A stretch of 64,000 nucleotides of DNA from Marinococcus sp. PL1-022. GTDB lineage: Bacteria; Bacillota; Bacilli; Bacillales; Marinococcaceae. Shown piece by piece: positions 1 through 9,386 of the stretch (the stretch's first letter is position 1; every line of letters begins with the position of its first letter). The notes below the pieces were generated by a model. It saw only the letters and a program-made list of their open reading frames with translations. It ran no database searches and was not told the DNA's origin. The position numbers were made by a program, and so were the translations under genes. The DNA lies in the NCBI RefSeq assembly GCF_033845285.1, contig NZ_JAWXCX010000001.1, positions 2,557,495-2,621,494 on the forward strand, in the 5' to 3' direction.

Positions 1-725
1 AGGAAGAATGGATACCTTCTGTGAATAATTCAGAAGCTTTTCCAGAAGAAATGCCGGTACATTACCCTTATGAGCTGGAGCAGGAATTCCTTTATCACTT
101 AAAAAACGGAGATGAACGTGTTTTTACGCTGTTAACTGAGTTTGATTCATATTCTCCGTACAAGCTGGGTGCCACTTCTACCCGTGCCAATAAAAATTCA
201 TTAATTGTTCTGGTTTCCCTATTGGTCCGCGCCTGCATTGAAGCAGGCGCCAAAGCGTGCAAAATGATGAAAACCGGTGAACGGATCGTTCAGGAAATTG
301 AGAGCAGTGCCCGTTTACAGTCTCCTTATATGCTAAAAGAGGAAACCATCGATATTGTCTCCATCTTTTTACGGGAAATTAAAGAAGTACTCGCTAACTC
401 CCACTCTCCAGTAGTAAGACAGATTATCAGCTATATTGAAATGAATATTTGTGAAAATGTTACTTTAAATGACATTGCTGAACAGTGTGGGCGTCACCCT
501 AATTACATTTCAGGCTTGTTTAAAAAAGAAACCGGCCAAACTCTCCAGGAATACCTATTGAATGAACGTATTAAACGTGCCAAATATTTTCTCGCCTATT
601 CCGATCATTCACTTATAGATATAACCCATTACAGTGGGTTTCAGAGCCAGAGCTATTTTGCCTATCAGTTTAAAAAGTGGACGGGGACTACTCCCCGTAT
701 CTACCGCCATAAGTATCAGGGGTAA
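1..725 (+). CDS. AraC-family transcriptional regulator, 5' end outside window
   Basis: The last ~100 residues form a typical AraC/XylS DNA-binding domain with two helix-turn-helix units: the first around TLNDIAEQCGRHPNYISGLF, the second around the SLIDITHYSGFQSQSYFAYQFK segment, ending in the family signature KKWTGTTPRIYR. The ~130 residues before it are a helical sensory region I do not recognise. A GTG occurs at 21, but the frame stays open to base 3 (EEWIPSV precedes it) and no ribosome site is visible, so the true start probably lies upstream of the window. Its target is unknown. A shared terminator separates it from the convergent gene downstream. Confidence 0.85.
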   Translation, partial: EEWIPSVNNSEAFPEEMPVHYPYELEQEFLYHLKNGDERVFTLLTEFDSYSPYKLGATSTRANKNSLIVLVSLLVRACIEAGAKACKMMKTGERIVQEIESSARLQSPYMLKEETIDIVSIFLREIKEVLANSHSPVVRQIISYIEMNICENVTLNDIAEQCGRHPNYISGLFKKETGQTLQEYLLNERIKRAKYFLAYSDHSLIDITHYSGFQSQSYFAYQFKKWTGTTPRIYRHKYQG

Positions 726-747
726 CCATTTACTGGTTTTCCCGTGT

Positions 748-782
748 AAAAAAACGATCCTTCGTCCGAGGATCGTTTTTTC
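748..782. terminator. bidirectional intrinsic terminator
   Basis: AACGATCC and GGATCGTT arms flanked by A- and T-runs lie between the convergent AraC gene and the gene at 789-2486. Confidence 0.85.
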
Positions 783-788
783 TATTCC

Positions 789-2486
789 TTATACTTCCAT
801 TAAACGAACCGGAGCATATTGTTCAGCATAGTTCAAATAGCCGGAAATGTTATGCTCAATGTCATCAATTCGCACCCGGAAGGAATGATGGCGAATAAAG
901 AAGGAGCCGAGAATCGCTTCCGGCTTCCGGAAATACATTGCAAGCTCCGGATAGAAAAACCCATTCAGCTGGTGCACAGCCCGGTGTTCAATTGTCCGGT
1001 ACACTTTTTCTTCATCGAACCCTTCAAGCAGATACTCCTTTCCCTGGGCTTTCATGTTTTCAATCATTTGATAGCTTGCCATTAACAGCTCCAGGAATGT
1101 TGGATAAGCCGTAATGCGGTGATAGATAAAGTCCAGCTTTTTTTCTACGTTTTTCAGTCCGAATTGATAATATTTATCCTCTGGCCTGTATTTGGTCAGT
1201 TCGTTCGTACAATAGCTTAACCAGTGATCATGGTGCTTCCAGTGGCGATTTTCGATAAAGTAATCAAACGCACGGGTGACAGTCTGCAGCCATCGTTCAT
1301 CAGGATCGAGAGCATACAGGCGCATGAGTGCAAAAGCCGCTTCTCCATCATAATATACGATACGGAAACGTTCCTTTTCTGATAAATTCCAGCCGTTCAG
1401 CACATGCATAAATTGACCGTTTTCCAGCTGCATCTCACATATTCCCCTGGCCAGACACCTCGCTTCTTCGATATACGTCTCATTATCGCAGACCAAGCTG
1501 TATTTCGTGATCGCAAGAATGGCAGCAGCGTTCGCGCCCAGCTTAATTTCTTCATCGTTTTCTTTATCCACCACGTAGAGACATTGCTCTCCCCGGCTAT
1601 TTTCGCCTGGAACTACAGCTTCACGAAGCACATAGCGAAGCGCCCGTTCACAGCTGAGCTTTAAATCGTGATCTTTTGTGTGCGAATACGCTTCAAGCAT
1701 CGAGTACAACGTACTGCAGTGGCGCAGAATATTATACCATTTAATTTCTTTATGAAAGCCGGCAAAATAACCATAAACAAATCGTCCGTTTCGTTTCACC
1801 TGCTGCTCTAAAAATCGGGAGGATTGCGAAACAACATCGAGCGCCGTTTCCTGATCCACATCATTTATTTTTCTTCTTCCATTATCGACGCCTCCACTTT
1901 CAAGCTCATACGTTTTCTCTTCATTTGAATCGTAAAACCAGCTGATGGTGTCAAATAAGATCATATGCTGCATATGGTTCGGGCGGACCGGATACCTTTG
2001 ATCACGATAATTTTTAACATAGAGGTTTAAATTTTTCATGTTCCATTCATCGCCTTCTCCATTGTCGCTCTTATGAAGAAAACCGTTCGCATGAATTTCC
2101 TGTTCCAGAAACGCCAGGTGGAACTGATCATCAAAGGAGATGCCTTTACGCAGATAATTTTTCTTTGTCTCCGCCGAAAGGGCAAGCAGGTCGTTCCATG
2201 TACAGCGTTCCAGACGGATGGGCACGTCCACCTTCACCCACTCGATATTCTGCTGCTTTAGTACACTCATTCCTTTTTGATGAACTTTTTTCAAAGCAGT
2301 CTCCAGTGTATTTCCATGTAAAGGATACACACGCGCCCGCTGTTTTCGATGACCCAGGGTTAAAAATAAAGGCACAGGAGCTTCGGTCCCATAAAAAGAA
2401 TTATGTGTTTTTTGAATGAAGGTTTCCTGCTTCGAAAGATATGTTCGTATATCCTGAACGGCCTGCTTCCATTGTTCTTTATTCAT
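789..2486 (-). CDS. unrecognised 565-residue alpha-helical protein, glycosidase-like toroid suspected
   Basis: I do not recognise the family with certainty. The ATG at 2486 follows a good ribosome site (GAGGGGGAG). There is no signal peptide or membrane segment, so it is probably cytoplasmic. The middle and C-terminal parts contain repeated helix-rich stretches with phrases such as NGRFVYGYFAG and ENGQFMHVLN, plus aromatic and acidic clusters. This is the pattern of six-hairpin alpha/alpha toroids found in sugar lyases, epimerases and related carbohydrate enzymes. That reading is inference; no catalytic motif was identified. It is a single-gene unit between two terminators. Confidence 0.6.
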   Translation of the reverse strand: MNKEQWKQAVQDIRTYLSKQETFIQKTHNSFYGTEAPVPLFLTLGHRKQRARVYPLHGNTLETALKKVHQKGMSVLKQQNIEWVKVDVPIRLERCTWNDLLALSAETKKNYLRKGISFDDQFHLAFLEQEIHANGFLHKSDNGEGDEWNMKNLNLYVKNYRDQRYPVRPNHMQHMILFDTISWFYDSNEEKTYELESGGVDNGRRKINDVDQETALDVVSQSSRFLEQQVKRNGRFVYGYFAGFHKEIKWYNILRHCSTLYSMLEAYSHTKDHDLKLSCERALRYVLREAVVPGENSRGEQCLYVVDKENDEEIKLGANAAAILAITKYSLVCDNETYIEEARCLARGICEMQLENGQFMHVLNGWNLSEKERFRIVYYDGEAAFALMRLYALDPDERWLQTVTRAFDYFIENRHWKHHDHWLSYCTNELTKYRPEDKYYQFGLKNVEKKLDFIYHRITAYPTFLELLMASYQMIENMKAQGKEYLLEGFDEEKVYRTIEHRAVHQLNGFFYPELAMYFRKPEAILGSFFIRHHSFRVRIDDIEHNISGYLNYAEQYAPVRLMEV

Positions 2487-2520
2487 CGAAAGCTCCCCCT
2501 CTTTACTTAAGTATAGAAAG

Positions 2521-2553
2521 AAAAGCCCCCTGAAACGGGCACAGGGGGCTTTT
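2521..2553. terminator. bidirectional-looking intrinsic terminator
   Basis: AAAAGCCCCCTG and CAGGGGGCTTTT arms. It lies immediately after the stop of the surface-protein gene (minus strand), upstream of the 565-residue gene. Confidence 0.85.
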
Positions 2554-2559
2554 CATCAA

Positions 2560-5500
2560 TTATTGGTGACGTCTTCTTCTTGTGAAGAGCAGGAATCCAA
2601 CACCAAGAGCTGCCGCGGCTGCGCCGGCAAGACCAATAGTCAGGGTATTCGTTGCTGTAACTGGAAGCATACCGCCATCTTCATCGCTGCTGCTTCCTTC
2701 ACCCATACCATTCTGACTGGAATCGTCATCCATGCCGTCTTCACTGCCAGTGCTGTCTTCGTCAGAAGCCTCCTGCACTGTAATTGTTTCTGGATTGCTT
2801 TCGTTGCCTTCATCGTCCTCAAGCACTGCGGTGATTTCCGTTCCTGCCGCCTGAGGTGTAATAGCAACGGACCATGATCCATCTTGATTAACCGTTCCAG
2901 TGCCAATCATTTCTTCGTCTACCATGAGCATTACTGTCGCTCCTGGAGTTCCACTTCCGCTTACTGACTGACTTTCGTCTGTTACAGGATCGATAGACGG
3001 AGCATCCAGAGTCATATCGCTGTCAGCGTCAGCGTCTCCATCAGCATCCGCGTCTCCATCAGCATCCGCGTCTCCATCAGCGTCCGCATCGCCATCAGCA
3101 TCCGCATCTCCGTCGGCATCCGCGTCTCCATCAGCATCCGCATCTCCATCAGCATCCGCATCTCCGTCGGCATCCGCGTCTCCGTCAGCATCCGCGTCTC
3201 CGTCAGCATCCGCGTCTCCATCAGCATCCGCGTCTCCGTCAGCATCCGCGTCTCCATCGGCATCCGCATCTCCGTCGGCATCCGCATCTCCATCAGCATC
3301 CGCGTCTCCATCAGCATCCGCGTCTCCATCGGCGTCCGCATCTCCATCGGCGTCCGCATCTCCATCGGCATCCGCGTCTCCGTCAGCATCCGCATCTCCA
3401 TCGGCATCCGCATCTCCGTCGGCGTCCGTATCTCCATCGGCATCCGCATCTCCATCGGCATCCGCATCTCCGTCAGCATCCGCATCTCCGTCAGCATCCG
3501 CATCGCCATCGGCATCCGCATCTCCATCGGCATCCGCATCTCCATCGGCATCCGCATCTCCATCGGCATCCGCGTCTCCGTCCGCATCCGCATCGCCATC
3601 GGCATCCGCGTCTCCATCGGCATCCGCATCTCCATCCGCGTCCGCGTCTCCGTCTCCATCATCAAGAGCTGGAACGGTTACATCTACCGAAGCTTCTGAA
3701 TTTGCGAGAACGTCCGCATCTACTAGAGCCTCCTCCAGCTGTACTCCATTGATCGTGTAATCACCAGCTTCTGGACGCTCGTTATAAGCGACGGAAACAT
3801 TAATGCTTTCTTCACCAAGCACGCCAAGGTTTAACAGACTTTCTGTCGAAACAAAGATACTGTCACCTTCGACAAAAGCGTTCCCGTCCTGCTCATTGAG
3901 ATCTAATGAAATAGTGTCTCCGCCTTCAGCGCTGATCGTGATTTCCTGAACATCTGCTTCTGATAGAAGCTCCGGCGGGAGATCAAATCTGTAATAATCT
4001 TCATCGAGCAGTCCAAGATCTGCGGCGTAATCAACTGTATACTCGAAATCCAATGCTTCAGGATCGGCTGTTTCGTCATAAGCACCGGTCATTGCTGCAT
4101 CTTCGATGACGTCAACATCAACATCTGCATCGCCGTCGGCATCCGCATCTCCGTCACCCTCATCAACAGCTGTGACTGTAACAGTCTCAGGATCACTTTC
4201 GTTCCCGGCTTCATCCGTCTGGGTGGCAGTGATATCAGTGCCTGCTTCCTGCGGATCAATATCTACTGTCCAGGTGCCATCTTCATTTACCGTTCCTGTA
4301 CCGATCGTTTCATCATCAACAGTTAAATTAACCTCTGCTCCTGCTTCCCCGTCACCTGTAACTTCCGTATCGTCACTATCCACCGGATCAACCTCAGGTG
4401 CCGGCGGTGCTTCCTCATCTACTTCATCAGCGGCAGTTACGGTCACACTGTCCGGATCGCTGGTGTTACCATCGTCATCAGTTTGTACGGCAGTAATTTG
4501 CGTGCCTTCATCCTGTGGATCAATATCAAGGGACCAGTTCCCTTCTTCATCCACCGTTGTTTCCCCTAATTCTTCATCATCGGCAGAAACCGTTACATCG
4601 TTACCAGGGTCTCCGGTGCCCGTGACTTCTTCGTCATCACTGTCCACAGGATCGATCTCTGGAGCATCCGGCACCACTGCCTCTTCTGCAGGAATACTGA
4701 CGGAAGTTGTTGCTTCAGAGTCTGCCAGCACTTCAGCATCTGCCAGATCACCGTCGAGCTGCGAGCCGGTGATCTCATAATCTCCTGCTGCCGGCCGTTC
4801 GTTGTAAACTACTTCAACACCTATAGATTCACTGCCAAGTACATCAACGTCTAAAAGGCTCGAGGATGAAACGTAAATGGAATCGCCGCTGACAAATGCG
4901 TCTCCGCTTTCATCATTCAAATTGACCTCTACGAGATTTCCATCTGCACCCGTTACATTAATTGCTGAATAATTTGCTTCTGACAAAAGCTCTGATGGCA
5001 GTTCAAACTGGTAATACCCATCTTCAAAAAGAGCTGCTTCAGCCAAGTATTCTACATCGTAGTTAAAGTTCAGTGTTTCTTCTTCTTCCGAATAGCTGCT
5101 TCCCATTGAAGCCTCGGAAATGACGTCTGCATCGACATCTGCATCTCCGTCATCCGCAGCCGTAACTTCTACGTTCTCTTCCGGACTTTCAACGCCGTCA
5201 TCATTCGTTTGTACAGCACTGATGACTGTGCCTTCGTCCTGTGGATCAATATCAAAACTCCAGTTTCCATCGTCATCAACGGTAGTTCCTCCTAATTCTT
5301 CTCCATTAGCGGAAATTGTTACGTCGTTACCCGGATCGCCGGTGCCTGTTACAACTGTGTCATCGCTGTCAATGCCATCAATACCCGGGGCTCCCGGAGC
5401 CTCTGCTTCAGCATCATCTACTGTAATTTCAGCATTTCCTGAATCACTTATTTCCAGTAACTCTAGATCAACTAAGTTATCTGTGTCTACAGCTGCTGCG

Positions 5501-6153
5501 GATAAAGGATAAGTTCCAGGCTCTAAAGGTTCGTCAAAGGCAAGGTCAAAACTGACATTAAGACTGTCAGTAATACCTAAATCATCAAGTAATTCATTCA
5601 ACCCTACTAATCCGGTTATGCCATCCAGCCCGCTTAACAGTTCAGCATTCACTAAACTTGTATAATCTACAATAATTTTATTACCATCAACAACAGCACT
5701 TGCAGAGCCTTCATTCACTTCCAATAGCCCGCCATCTACAGAGAGCCCAGATATATTATCTTCACTTAATTGCCCCGCTAATTCCTCCGGAAAAGCAAAT
5801 ACTACTCTTCCATCTTCAAGCAGATCCACATCAGCGATATTATCTGCCGTATAGTTCAAACTCAGGCTTTGATTATCTTCAGAAAGTTCAGCGTCCAGTT
5901 CATTGTTTTCAAATACCCCGACTTCAGCAACCGCCGCCTCCGCAGTCTGTGCCGCAAATGGATTGCTGAGTGTATTTATATAGGATGATATGCCTTCCTT
6001 AGTGGAGTCAGAGACACTGCTTCCAAAGGTTGGTACTGTAGTTCCTAAGAGTAGAGCAGCCGCTGCCACCATGCTTCTTGTACGATAGTTTCTCCGCCTT
6101 CTGTTGCGGTTCATTTTCGCCGCATAGTCGATCGGCTTCCTATGTTTGCGCAT
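2560..6153 (-). CDS. cell-wall-anchored surface protein with DGDADA repeats and Ig-like domains
   Basis: A 1197-residue secreted protein. The N-terminus is strongly basic, followed by a hydrophobic export segment (about residues 28-50). Two or three related ~150-residue beta-rich domains (themes ...NYTADNIADVDLLEDG..., NERPEAGDYTI) alternate with bacterial Ig-like repeats of about 80 residues (themes GTGDPGNDVT, DPQDEGT, TAVQTDDDG). These lie at about 250-330, 485-565, 570-650 and 1060-1145. Residues ~830-1048 are about 36 DGDADA repeats. The C-terminus has LPVTA, a hydrophobic span and RRRR. This resembles a sortase signal, but the usual LPXTG glycine is alanine. Such extremely acidic proteins suit a saline habitat. 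The ATG at 6153 follows AGGAGGGTG. Likely role: adhesion or cell-envelope layer; ligand unknown. Confidence 0.85.
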   Translation of the reverse strand: MRKHRKPIDYAAKMNRNRRRRNYRTRSMVAAAALLLGTTVPTFGSSVSDSTKEGISSYINTLSNPFAAQTAEAAVAEVGVFENNELDAELSEDNQSLSLNYTADNIADVDLLEDGRVVFAFPEELAGQLSEDNISGLSVDGGLLEVNEGSASAVVDGNKIIVDYTSLVNAELLSGLDGITGLVGLNELLDDLGITDSLNVSFDLAFDEPLEPGTYPLSAAAVDTDNLVDLELLEISDSGNAEITVDDAEAEAPGAPGIDGIDSDDTVVTGTGDPGNDVTISANGEELGGTTVDDDGNWSFDIDPQDEGTVISAVQTNDDGVESPEENVEVTAADDGDADVDADVISEASMGSSYSEEEETLNFNYDVEYLAEAALFEDGYYQFELPSELLSEANYSAINVTGADGNLVEVNLNDESGDAFVSGDSIYVSSSSLLDVDVLGSESIGVEVVYNERPAAGDYEITGSQLDGDLADAEVLADSEATTSVSIPAEEAVVPDAPEIDPVDSDDEEVTGTGDPGNDVTVSADDEELGETTVDEEGNWSLDIDPQDEGTQITAVQTDDDGNTSDPDSVTVTAADEVDEEAPPAPEVDPVDSDDTEVTGDGEAGAEVNLTVDDETIGTGTVNEDGTWTVDIDPQEAGTDITATQTDEAGNESDPETVTVTAVDEGDGDADADGDADVDVDVIEDAAMTGAYDETADPEALDFEYTVDYAADLGLLDEDYYRFDLPPELLSEADVQEITISAEGGDTISLDLNEQDGNAFVEGDSIFVSTESLLNLGVLGEESINVSVAYNERPEAGDYTINGVQLEEALVDADVLANSEASVDVTVPALDDGDGDADADGDADADGDADADGDADADGDADADGDADADGDADADGDADADGDADADGDADADGDADADGDADADGDTDADGDADADGDADADGDADADGDADADGDADADGDADADGDADADGDADADGDADADGDADADGDADADGDADADGDADADGDADADGDADADGDADADGDADADGDADADGDADADGDADADGDADADGDADADSDMTLDAPSIDPVTDESQSVSGSGTPGATVMLMVDEEMIGTGTVNQDGSWSVAITPQAAGTEITAVLEDDEGNESNPETITVQEASDEDSTGSEDGMDDDSSQNGMGEGSSSDEDGGMLPVTATNTLTIGLAGAAAAALGVGFLLFTRRRRHQ
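3012..3660. repeat. 18-bp minisatellite encoding (DGDADA)n
   Basis: About 36 tandem copies of an 18-bp unit encode DGDADA on the minus strand. Units differ almost only at third codon positions; one copy reads DGDTDA. The frame is open throughout, so the array is translated. Copy number is expected to vary between strains. It forms a stalk-like linker between the outer domains and the last Ig-like domain and anchor. Confidence 0.95.
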
Positions 6154-6375
6154 ATATTCACCCTCCTAGATTAAGGCCTTCTCGGCCCTTACTACTTGTA
6201 GTCTAGGAGGTATTAAAATCAGAAAATTTCAATATTTTAACATTTTTATCAACATATAAACACATATTAAATATAAACATTTCTTTCGTACTAACCCTGA
6301 AGAAAACACCACTGGATTAAAAATTTATATTTCGGGAAACACGCATAATATACGAATAATATAAGGAGGCTTTTC

Positions 6376-6666
6376 ATGGATTATCAAATTACTGCCATTC
6401 ATATAGGCGGCAGCCGGGAAAAGGAAGAGCACATTACGCATATACAGCTGGTGGACGGTACCGAGGAAACAATTGAAAAAGCGATCGCAAGCATTGATGA
6501 AGGCAAGGATTACTATTACCGCGTAGACGGCGGGGATAAAGTACGCGTGGATACCATCCATCCGGAAGATCCAAACACTCCGGCCTATCTCCGGACCCAT
6601 CCGGATCAGTCAACAACAGACAATTTGTTAAAGCTTCCGACGTTTGACCCAACGTACACCCCGTAA
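6376..6666 (+). CDS. DUF3892-domain protein
   Basis: A 96-residue protein with the DUF3892 layout: an N-terminal ITAIHIGG strand, H-ITHIQLVDG, a lysine/alanine helix, then YYRVDGGDKVRV and a PAYLRTHPD segment. The family is small, cytoplasmic and of unknown function, common in Bacillaceae. The ATG at 6376 follows AAGGAGG. It is a single-gene unit between the promoter region of the surface-protein gene and a terminator. Confidence 0.8.
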   Translation: MDYQITAIHIGGSREKEEHITHIQLVDGTEETIEKAIASIDEGKDYYYRVDGGDKVRVDTIHPEDPNTPAYLRTHPDQSTTDNLLKLPTFDPTYTP

Positions 6667-6673
6667 CCGCATT

Positions 6674-6710
6674 AAAGCAGCGTCCTCCTTCGGGAGAACG
6701 CTGCTTTTTA
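6674..6710. terminator. intrinsic terminator
   Basis: AAAGCAGCGT and ACGCTGCTTTTT arms between the convergent DUF3892 gene and the secreted-protein gene. Confidence 0.8.
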
Positions 6711-6713
6711 CAT

Positions 6714-7142
6714 TTATAGCTCCTGTTCAAACGGATACAGTCCCTCTGCTTCAGCTTCATCGGCATAGTTGTTTAAAATTTCTTCAAGTATATCCTCTGC
6801 ATCTTTTCCTTCTGCATCAATACCGAGCGCCTGAGCGGCCTGGGTAATTTCTACTTCCCTTACGTCCGCCATCATCTGCGACACATCTTCAGTAACATCC
6901 ACGCCGTAAGCGGCTGCTTTTTCCTTCCATTCCGACAGAAGCACTTCATCAATTACGGTCTGTTCATCCTTATCCTTAATAGCTATGCCATAACGCTCTG
7001 CTTTTTCCATTAAATCATTCTCCCGGATATCTGTGCCCATCCGTTCTATTTCGGCTTCACTTTTTTGCGCCGATACATTGGCCGGCAGGGCCACACTCGA
7101 CAGTATACAGGCGGTAATGATGGCATACATCCATTTTTTCAT
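6714..7142 (-). CDS. small secreted protein of unknown function
   Basis: From the ATG at 7142 (preceded by AGAGGTTG) the product is 142 residues. An in-frame start 13 codons earlier lacks a ribosome site and would spoil the signal peptide. MKKWMYAIITACILSSVAL followed by ANVSA is a classical signal peptide with a cleavage site near residue 25. The mature part is acidic and helical and contains three similar segments of the form AERYGIAIKDKDEQTVIDE, AAAYGVDVTED and AQALGIDAEGKDAEDI, i.e. a degenerate internal repeat. It lies 87 bp downstream of the two-component system on the same strand and may be one of its targets. Confidence 0.7.
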   Translation of the reverse strand: MKKWMYAIITACILSSVALPANVSAQKSEAEIERMGTDIRENDLMEKAERYGIAIKDKDEQTVIDEVLLSEWKEKAAAYGVDVTEDVSQMMADVREVEITQAAQALGIDAEGKDAEDILEEILNNYADEAEAEGLYPFEQEL

Positions 7143-7228
7143 CAGTTCAACCTCTTTTTTATCCATAGAGTGAATTCTCACTTCATCTTATAAGTGAAAC
7201 ATGTCAGGAAGAAGTCAGGCAGAGGATT

Positions 7229-8704
7229 TTACATTACATCTGTTTGTTGTTCATGATTCGTTTCCTCGTCCGGGAAGTCCTGCGGCAGTTCAAATACAAA
7301 CACTGTTTCTTCCGGCCTGCTCGACTGCAGATACAGATCACCGCCAAGCCCCTGGGCGATGAGTTTACTGAAAGGCAGCCCGAGTCCGAGGCCGTGCACG
7401 CTGTATTTTTTATTTTCTCCCCGGTAGAAGCGCTCAAACACCAGCAGCTGTTCCTCCTCGTCAATCCCCATACCGCTGTCTATTACTTCAATTGCCACCA
7501 TGTGATCGTCTTTTTCTCTACACTGAATAGTTAAAGTCCCTTCTTTATTCATTGCCTGGTTTGCGTTATTTAAAAGATTGACCATAATCTGCTGAAAGCG
7601 CATGGGATCAGTATAAACCGCATGTGTCTGTTCGCCGTACAGCTTTTGGATATCCAGCCGGTCTGTGTCATTTGAAATCGACCACTGGTGAATAACTTCG
7701 TTCAACAGCGACTCCAGCGTCAACGGCTGCATGTCTGTGGGCACACCCTGAGAGGAAAAGGTATTAAATTCCAGCAGGTCAGCGATCATATTGCGCATTC
7801 TGCCCGTTTCAGCCAGCGTCACGCTCAGGAATTCCTTTGCCTCATCTCCCGTCACTACATCGTCTTTGACTGCCTGGACCATCCCGCTGATGGAAGTGAC
7901 CGGCGTTTTCAACTCATGCGTAACACCGGCAAGCAGCTCCGTCCGCATGCTCTCGAGCTGGCCCAGCCTCGTAGTCATATCATTAAAGCCGGTAACCAGT
8001 TCATCAACCTCCCGTTCCTTCGCTTCAGTATCGATGCGTATCGCGTACTTTTCTTCTTTCACACGCTGAAAGGCTTCAGCAATCTGCTTGATCGGGCGCA
8101 GCATCCGCTTGGAAAGGATGTAAATCGTAAGCCATCCCAATATGGCCAGGCTCACCAGCAGAATGCCGACCAATTGGTACTGGCCGCCAACTTTAATTAA
8201 TGAATCAGCCGGCTGGACAATGACCACCCATCCTTCAAAGGAACCGTTGTCGTTCTGGATACGTGATTTTACCAGGTACTGCTCCAGACTCCCCTGCTGC
8301 ACCTTCACCGTCTGCGGGCCGGACTCGAGAAATGAATCCGGAAATACAACAGGATCCTGATAGAGGGAATTTCCGAACAACGAGTTGGACACGATGTTTC
8401 CGTTATTATCCACGACATAAACAAGCGGCTCTGTTTCAATATCGAATGCCTGCTGGCGCTCGCGCACGTAGGCGGCAAGGTCGGCATTTAAGCCAATCGA
8501 ATTATCTTCTGCACCTGCTAAATCCTCTGAAATTTCATCCGCCAGAAACGAGGTAACATTCAGTCCCCGTTCAAGATTGTAGGAGCGGAGCCAGAAAAAT
8601 GAAATCAGGCCGATAATAATTAAACCGATGCACAGCGTAATAAAATAGCGTGTCGTCCAGTAGCGGAGCAGCGAAACTTTTTTATCTTTATTCCTCTTTA
8701 ACAC
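7229..8704 (-). CDS. membrane sensor histidine kinase
   Basis: 491 residues: a first transmembrane helix at about 20-40, an extracytoplasmic sensing region to ~175, a second helix, a HAMP linker, the HisKA motif LAGVTHELKTPVTS with the phospho-accepting His, the N box NLLNNANQAM, and the G boxes DSGMGID and GLGLGLPFSK. It is an orthodox class I kinase. It starts at GTG 8704, overlapping the response regulator by 17 bp, so the pair is translationally coupled. The stimulus cannot be read from the sequence. Confidence 0.93.
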   Translation of the reverse strand: MLKRNKDKKVSLLRYWTTRYFITLCIGLIIIGLISFFWLRSYNLERGLNVTSFLADEISEDLAGAEDNSIGLNADLAAYVRERQQAFDIETEPLVYVVDNNGNIVSNSLFGNSLYQDPVVFPDSFLESGPQTVKVQQGSLEQYLVKSRIQNDNGSFEGWVVIVQPADSLIKVGGQYQLVGILLVSLAILGWLTIYILSKRMLRPIKQIAEAFQRVKEEKYAIRIDTEAKEREVDELVTGFNDMTTRLGQLESMRTELLAGVTHELKTPVTSISGMVQAVKDDVVTGDEAKEFLSVTLAETGRMRNMIADLLEFNTFSSQGVPTDMQPLTLESLLNEVIHQWSISNDTDRLDIQKLYGEQTHAVYTDPMRFQQIMVNLLNNANQAMNKEGTLTIQCREKDDHMVAIEVIDSGMGIDEEEQLLVFERFYRGENKKYSVHGLGLGLPFSKLIAQGLGGDLYLQSSRPEETVFVFELPQDFPDEETNHEQQTDVM

Positions 8705-9386
8705 TGAGCTGATACCCCACTCCCCGGAGCGTTCTGATTTCTCCTTCTTCCACCGGCCAGTTTTTCAGCGACCGGCGGATCCGCTTGATGGCCAGGTCCA
8801 CTGCGCGGTCGCTCCCTTCGTAATCGATGCCCCATACATGGGAAATTAGCTGCTCCCGGTCAAAGAACTGATTTGGATGATTGCCCAGAAAAATAAGCAA
8901 TGAGAGGTCCCGCGGTGTCAGGTCCAGCTGCAGGCCGTTCAGTGTCACGGCGTACGCCTTTTCATCAATGACCAGGCTTCCGAACCGTTTAAGGTACTGC
9001 TCCTCTTCCGCTGAAGAAGCTGTTTTACCGCTGCGCCGAAGTACAGCCTGGACGCGGGCCACCACTTCATCTCCTTCAAACGGCTTCGGAATGTAGTCAT
9101 CCGCCCCGCCGTCGAATCCTTTTAAACGATAGTCCACATCTCCGAGAGCAGTCAGCATTATACACGGGCAGTCGCTCGTGTTCCGGATATGTTCAAGCAC
9201 CGCCCAGCCGTCCCGGCCCGGAAGCATGACATCAATTAAGGCCAAATCAAATGCTCCACGGTCGAACGTCTCCACGGCTTCGTTTCCCTCATATATTTGA
9301 GTCACTTCAAAGCCCGCCTTCTGAAGATAGGCCCGAAGCACCTGACTGATTGATGTTTCGTCTTCAATTACAAGAATCGAGCTCAT
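8688..9386 (-). CDS. OmpR/PhoB-family response regulator
   Basis: 232 residues. The N-terminal receiver domain has the acidic pair near residues 8-9, the phosphorylation site in LALIDVMLP and the conserved Lys in IPKPF. The C-terminal winged helix has the family pattern LTPRDLSLLIFLGNHPNQFFDREQLISHVWG and ends with RTLRGVGYQL. The ATG at 9386 follows AAAGGAGAG. It is the partner of the kinase encoded just downstream. Confidence 0.94.
   Translation of the reverse strand: MSSILVIEDETSISQVLRAYLQKAGFEVTQIYEGNEAVETFDRGAFDLALIDVMLPGRDGWAVLEHIRNTSDCPCIMLTALGDVDYRLKGFDGGADDYIPKPFEGDEVVARVQAVLRRSGKTASSAEEEQYLKRFGSLVIDEKAYAVTLNGLQLDLTPRDLSLLIFLGNHPNQFFDREQLISHVWGIDYEGSDRAVDLAIKRIRRSLKNWPVEEGEIRTLRGVGYQLSVKEE

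Noticed and set aside
3012-3665. 217-residue Met/Arg-rich frame on the minus strand
   Set aside because: It is the out-of-frame reading of the DGDADA repeat array within the surface-protein gene.
4106-4780. 224-residue Ser/Val-rich frame on the plus strand
   Set aside because: It is the antisense of the acidic Ig-like domains; no ribosome site and only composition-driven openness.
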